This document shows positions 60,429 to 64,000 of a stretch of DNA of 64,000 nt, piece by piece (the first letter of the stretch is position 1; every line of letters starts with the position of its first letter). The notes below the pieces were generated by a model, which had not been told where the DNA came from, searched no databases, and worked only from the letters and a program-made list of their open reading frames with translations. The translations under genes were made by a program, and so were the position numbers. The DNA is from Marthasterias glacialis (Eukaryota > Echinodermata > Asteroidea > Forcipulatida > Asteriidae), in NCBI GenBank assembly GCA_911728455.2, contig OU452219.1:24239219-24303218 (forward strand), written 5' to 3'.

Positions 60429-60539
60429 TTAGCATCGTACAAATATCATGATTTACAAACACAGAATCAATTTCAAGCTAATACGACAGACACTTAGACG
60501 ATCCACAATGCGGTCCTTGTGTTATGTTTAGCTGTAGTG

Positions 60540-60780
60540 TTCTGAAACTGCTCACGTTTTTCTACATGTTGTGGCGCAGCGCATGTACATGTACATTCAT
60601 ACACGTGTGTACGTGTATACATTACATGACATACTTGGTTCGACCGACCTACATTTTCTGTGGGATACATGACGTGTACATGTACACTACAATGCGCATG
60701 CACGGTCTGTATGCCGTTCAAGTCACGTACGCAATGTTTACAAAACTTTTTGCGCTGAGGATGTGGCCCAATTAAAAGAA
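60540..60780 (-). promoter_or_regulatory. EGLN upstream region with clustered HRE cores
   Basis: Within 300 bp upstream of the ATG, RCGTG cores (HIF-binding) occur at 60553-60557 (inverse), 60603-60607 (inside CACGTG), 60611-60615, 60672-60676 and 60724-60728 (inverse). Chance would give about one. The region also has a GCGCATGCAC NRF-1-like motif and ACATGTACATGT palindromes. No TATA box is evident. EGLN1 and EGLN3 promoters are known HIF targets in vertebrates, so feedback control is plausible here. Confidence 0.45.
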
Positions 60781-62525
60781 AAAATTAAAGCCGTGGTGTC
60801 TGAAGAATAAGTCTCTATGACAACAATTTATTTTTTACCCTCATGTAAAACAGTAGTGCACTAGGTTTTACTTACAAAGGGTGGGTGGGAGAGGAGGGTG
60901 TGGGGTTTCTGCCCATTGAAACCGAGCACCAGTCAAAACACGTCCTCACTTACTAATTTTTTTTTGTGTACAAAAATTAAAACAATGGGGACGTCGCTAC
61001 AGGGACAAAAGAAGTCCTCGATTTACCATTTTTAAACAAATATTTAATTGTGTTTATACATACTGTTATGTTCCCTTTGATCAATAGAAATAATGATTAC
61101 CGAGTTGTGCTACCAAAGAAAGGGACCGTTTGCCATCGAACCTAAGTTTGGATGAATTTTAAATAAAAATGGTAGACAAACCAAGACGGCGCTCCATTAT
61201 AGTGGTCTATTTTATTTTGCACTGCCAATCGATTGTTGACAAAGAACAGTTTCAGATGCAGAGACTCATAAAAACAAACAAGTTCAAGCAACTAAAGCAG
61301 ACCATTACTGCTATTATATATATAAAGTAAGGCCCGATTTCGCAAACTTAGCTAAAACAAAATCTTTAAAAAGCCCACTTTTTAAGTAAATAATTTCCCG
61401 TCCTCTTGTTATAAACACACTGTGCAACCTTTGAGCAAATTTGAAATAGCTCCATAATCCACGTTAAATGAGGAGGGTTGTCTGAGCTGAAAATCAGCAC
61501 TTGAAGGTCGTAAATCTCGCAAAATAAAGTTATTATAATTTGGGTCGGCGGCACATTGTCTGTCCCCGGTCTAAGGTTGCTGCCTCTTCTGAACTCACCA
61601 GCCCGGTATCGCTGTAAAATGCTTTGACTGCCTGGTCAATTCTTGGCATAATCCCATAAGCCGCCAGAATCATAGATAGGCAACAGGTCAGGTTTACACA
61701 TGTCACTATTAACGACTCAGAAAATAATCAGCAGGATGAATAACATTACTGGCTTATTGAGTAAAAAAAACCCATTTTTATAAGAATGCCTTGTTTGATA
61801 GATTAAAGTCTAATATTGTAATAGGATAATGATCGTGATAGATGTGTAGGGCGTTCGTGTCAATAGGCTAAATCACATTAATCAGCCTACACACATGACC
61901 ATACAAAATAATTATTAAAATTAATTTAAGTATGAGGATTGTTTTTTGTGTGCAGTAGGTTCTGCCGCCCGTAAATCACTTTGGACCAATCATAACACTG
62001 CGGCTTCTGAGCTGAGGAGAGTCGAGCGAAACAAATTGTGAGCAGCGCCCTCAAGCGGCCACATATTGTATTACAAAAACTAAAAAGCAAAAGTAATCCG
62101 TGATTTTTTCGTTTCTCAATTTTTGAAAATAATGAACACTTTTCGATGGGACGCATTACTATATGGTAGGTCTGACTTATGTATACATACATTTTCTCAT
62201 TCTAAACTGACCACTTCATTTTAGATCGACTGTTTTTTTACGTTTACTTCGGATGGGAGGTCTAGTTGCATGTAGAAATCAACTGCATTGGTTCCGTGAT
62301 AAAACTCTCCAGCATTGTTAATGAATGATTAAAAAGGTTTAACTAACCGGGTATGATCTTTCTTCGTGGTTAAATCGTGTTTAAATATTCGAACCAACGC
62401 GGTTCAAGAGTGTCACATGTAAATTCACACTGCAGATTGTTCAGGAAGTGGATTACGTTGAACTGATTTCAATATGTGAACAAATCAGTGCGTTACCAGC
62501 TGCTAAAATTTAGGATTCGCACTGT
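60781..62525. other. Intergenic DNA without a recognised gene
   Basis: No domain-bearing ORF was found. If the plus-strand gene ending at 63786 starts in this window, its earlier exons would be here, but none could be identified. Confidence 0.5.
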
Positions 62526-62529
62526 CTTC

Positions 62530-62715
62530 AGGTACCGTACCCAGGCAAGCTGAGTGGTTTAGTGTGGTAAGACATCTGCTTTTAATGGCAAAGGTCATGA
62601 GGTTCGTGGGTTTGAATCACACCTGTGTATGCCTGTGCTGTGGTTTGTTTTCACAGGACTCGGTCAGGAAAGTAACGAGTATACACTGCTTAATACCCAT
62701 TCCGTGTATGGGTAA
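62530..62715 (+). mobile_element. tRNA-derived SINE, same family as 18500-18675
   Basis: AGTGGTTTAGTGTGGTAAGACATCTGCT and GGGTTTGAATCAC mark the A and B boxes (diagnostic parts: GGTTTAGTGTGGTAA, GGGTTTGAATCAC). The tail CACAGGACTCGGTCAGG...GAGTATACACTGCTTAATAC parallels that of 18600-18640. Somewhat degraded. Confidence 0.75.
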
Positions 62716-63358
62716 ACACAAATAATATTGTTTAAATTTAATTGTTTTTTTTCCACATGCACAGACAATCTTTTGAAAGACGGAGCAATAACTGGTGTCA
62801 GTCTCATTTCCAGGAATGCATCTTGTTTATACAGTGTTGGAAAGCTTCAACAAATTAGTCAGGTATTTCAAAATAGACCGATCCATTAAACCCTGCTCCC
62901 TTGACCAATATCAGCCTTGGCTATGCCACCATAAGTTTGAAACGATCAAATCCGATTGGAAAATGTAAACATTTGAACTTGTTACAGCATGTACATTCAT
63001 GACGTGCAGTGTGGCACTGAAGAGACGCACATTGTGCTACTCACGTGTACAGTGGTGATGTAGCCGGTGCACCATGTAGCCAATGCTGTGATTGTACATG
63101 TACATGAAGTGCACATGTACATGTACACCTACATTGTATGTGTACATAACTTAACAAGTAGGTTTCCATGAGAGTACATCATGTGTGGGTTGTGACACAG
63201 AAAGGTTGGGTGGTCTGGATGTGAATGTAAAGTGTACCATTTGTGTTAACCCTTAAGAATCTTTCAACTTACTGACAAACATTTTAAAACTATTTACTAC
63301 AGTATATTATGGTGCGTGGTTATAAAAAATAAGATTAAAAACAATATATATTTATCCT

Positions 63359-63786
63359 TTAGCCACAAACCTCTCTACCCTAATCTGCCTCGTTGGAAGT
63401 TTCATAAGAGCAACTTTGAGACCCTAACTTACCTGGCATTTGAATTAATTTCTTTGAAATTGCAGAAGTGTATGAGTCAGTTCTCGTCGATGTTCACCAG
63501 GGTGTCCAAGGAACAAGAGGAGGATCTTTGTCAGAATGGAATCACTTTAACGACAGAGTGTGATACAAAGGGAGTAACATTTCACATTTACAACAAGACC
63601 AATTGCAGGTACATGTACTTGTTTTGTGCAAGGGTTTCAAATATTGATAGAGGAAGACCTAAACTGTACATTTTTCCAGAGGTTGTTGCAGATCTGTACA
63701 CTGAGTCAATGTTCTTATTACAATGCCCCGGGCTGCATTTTGATGTACAAACGTTTAGAGACTCTATAGGAGGGAAATCAAAGTAG
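63359..63786 (+). CDS. C-terminal exon of an unrecognised protein
   Basis: The open frame runs to TAG at 63784-63786. Two acceptors are possible: ATCCTTTAG|CCACAAACC (exon from 63359) or AAATTGCAG|AAGTGTATG (exon from 63466, phase 0). The encoded tail includes SQFSSMFTRVSKEQEEDLCQ, then NGITLTTECDTKGVTFHIYN, and ends near QTFRDSIGGKSK. Codon use is less AT-driven than the flanks, cysteines and aromatics are well spread, and there is no membrane segment. I recognise no domain. It points away from EGLN, so the two could share a divergent promoter region. Confidence 0.5.
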
Positions 63787-64000
63787 GGCAAGGGATTGGG
63801 GGGGGGAACATCACTGCTATCCAATGATCAGTGTTTCGGCTTGTGATCTTAAAAAAAAAATTATGTGAAAGATTTTTTTCAGTGATTTCCTTTTTCTTTT
63901 ATATCTTTTTTTCTTTAAAGACGCGAGTTTGCCATCGGTAGGAGGAAGGTGATAAGCCCAAATCATCACATATGTACACTGTTCTGATTTGACAGTTTTT
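63787..64000 (+). other. Probable 3' flank of the plus-strand exon
   Basis: AT-rich with poly-G and poly-A runs. No AATAAA is seen before the window ends. Confidence 0.4.

Noticed and set aside
59353..60432. Several plus-strand ORFs opposite EGLN exon 1
   Set aside because: They are antisense shadows of the clearly coding EGLN exon.

Overview
The window is AT-rich, intron-containing animal DNA. The gene content, the long repeat-filled introns, the tRNA-derived SINEs, several MITE families and the frequent ACATGTACATGT motif suggest a marine invertebrate deuterostome, probably an echinoderm. That placement is an inference. No bacterial-type operons, CRISPR arrays, rRNA genes or intact tRNA genes are visible.

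The best gene is a complete four-exon EGLN/PHD-type HIF prolyl hydroxylase on the minus strand (60428 down to 40567). It encodes 440 residues: an N-terminal MYND zinc finger, a low-complexity linker and a full 2-oxoglutarate/Fe(II) dioxygenase domain with every catalytic residue present. Its introns are 10.9, 6.2 and 1.4 kb and are packed with transposon fossils. Just upstream of its start codon lies a cluster of hypoxia-response-element cores (RCGTG).

Downstream on the same strand, between about 35.1 and 28.9 kb, are three exons (perhaps four) of a NUP133-like nucleoporin. Splice sites and phases match from exon to exon, but the middle exon carries a one-base frameshift and an in-frame TGA. 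No later exon of the protein was found. This is a decaying gene, a partial duplicate or a sequencing problem. A short unrecognised plus-strand C-terminal exon ends at 63786.

Layout. 1-2620: 25/50/100-bp hierarchical satellite. 2.6-12.4 kb: mostly unannotatable AT-rich DNA with a GC-rich island, a CCAAT-bearing 20-bp repeat, a perfect 54-bp palindrome and two TIR elements. 12.4-15.6 kb: seven ~405-495-bp tandem units, each with an internal 18-bp VNTR. 16.4-17.1 kb: another TIR element. 18.3-21.9 kb: a dense transposon nest with readable target-site duplications. 24-29 kb: MITEs, a SINE and a broken reverse transcriptase. 28.9-35.1 kb: NUP133 exons with a Ty3/gypsy pol relic and a LINE relic in one intron. 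37.3-38.8 kb: ~80-bp tandem repeat split by a TTAA-targeting element. 40.6-60.4 kb: the EGLN gene. 60.4-64 kb: its promoter, a SINE and the unknown plus-strand exon.

EGLN enzymes hydroxylate HIF-alpha in an oxygen-dependent way and NUP133 is part of the nuclear-pore scaffold. They are not functionally linked, but in human both lie on chromosome 1q42, so their adjacency may be an old linkage. I found no clear new multi-gene system. The most unusual content is structural: nested transposons, hierarchical satellites and the broken NUP133 copy.
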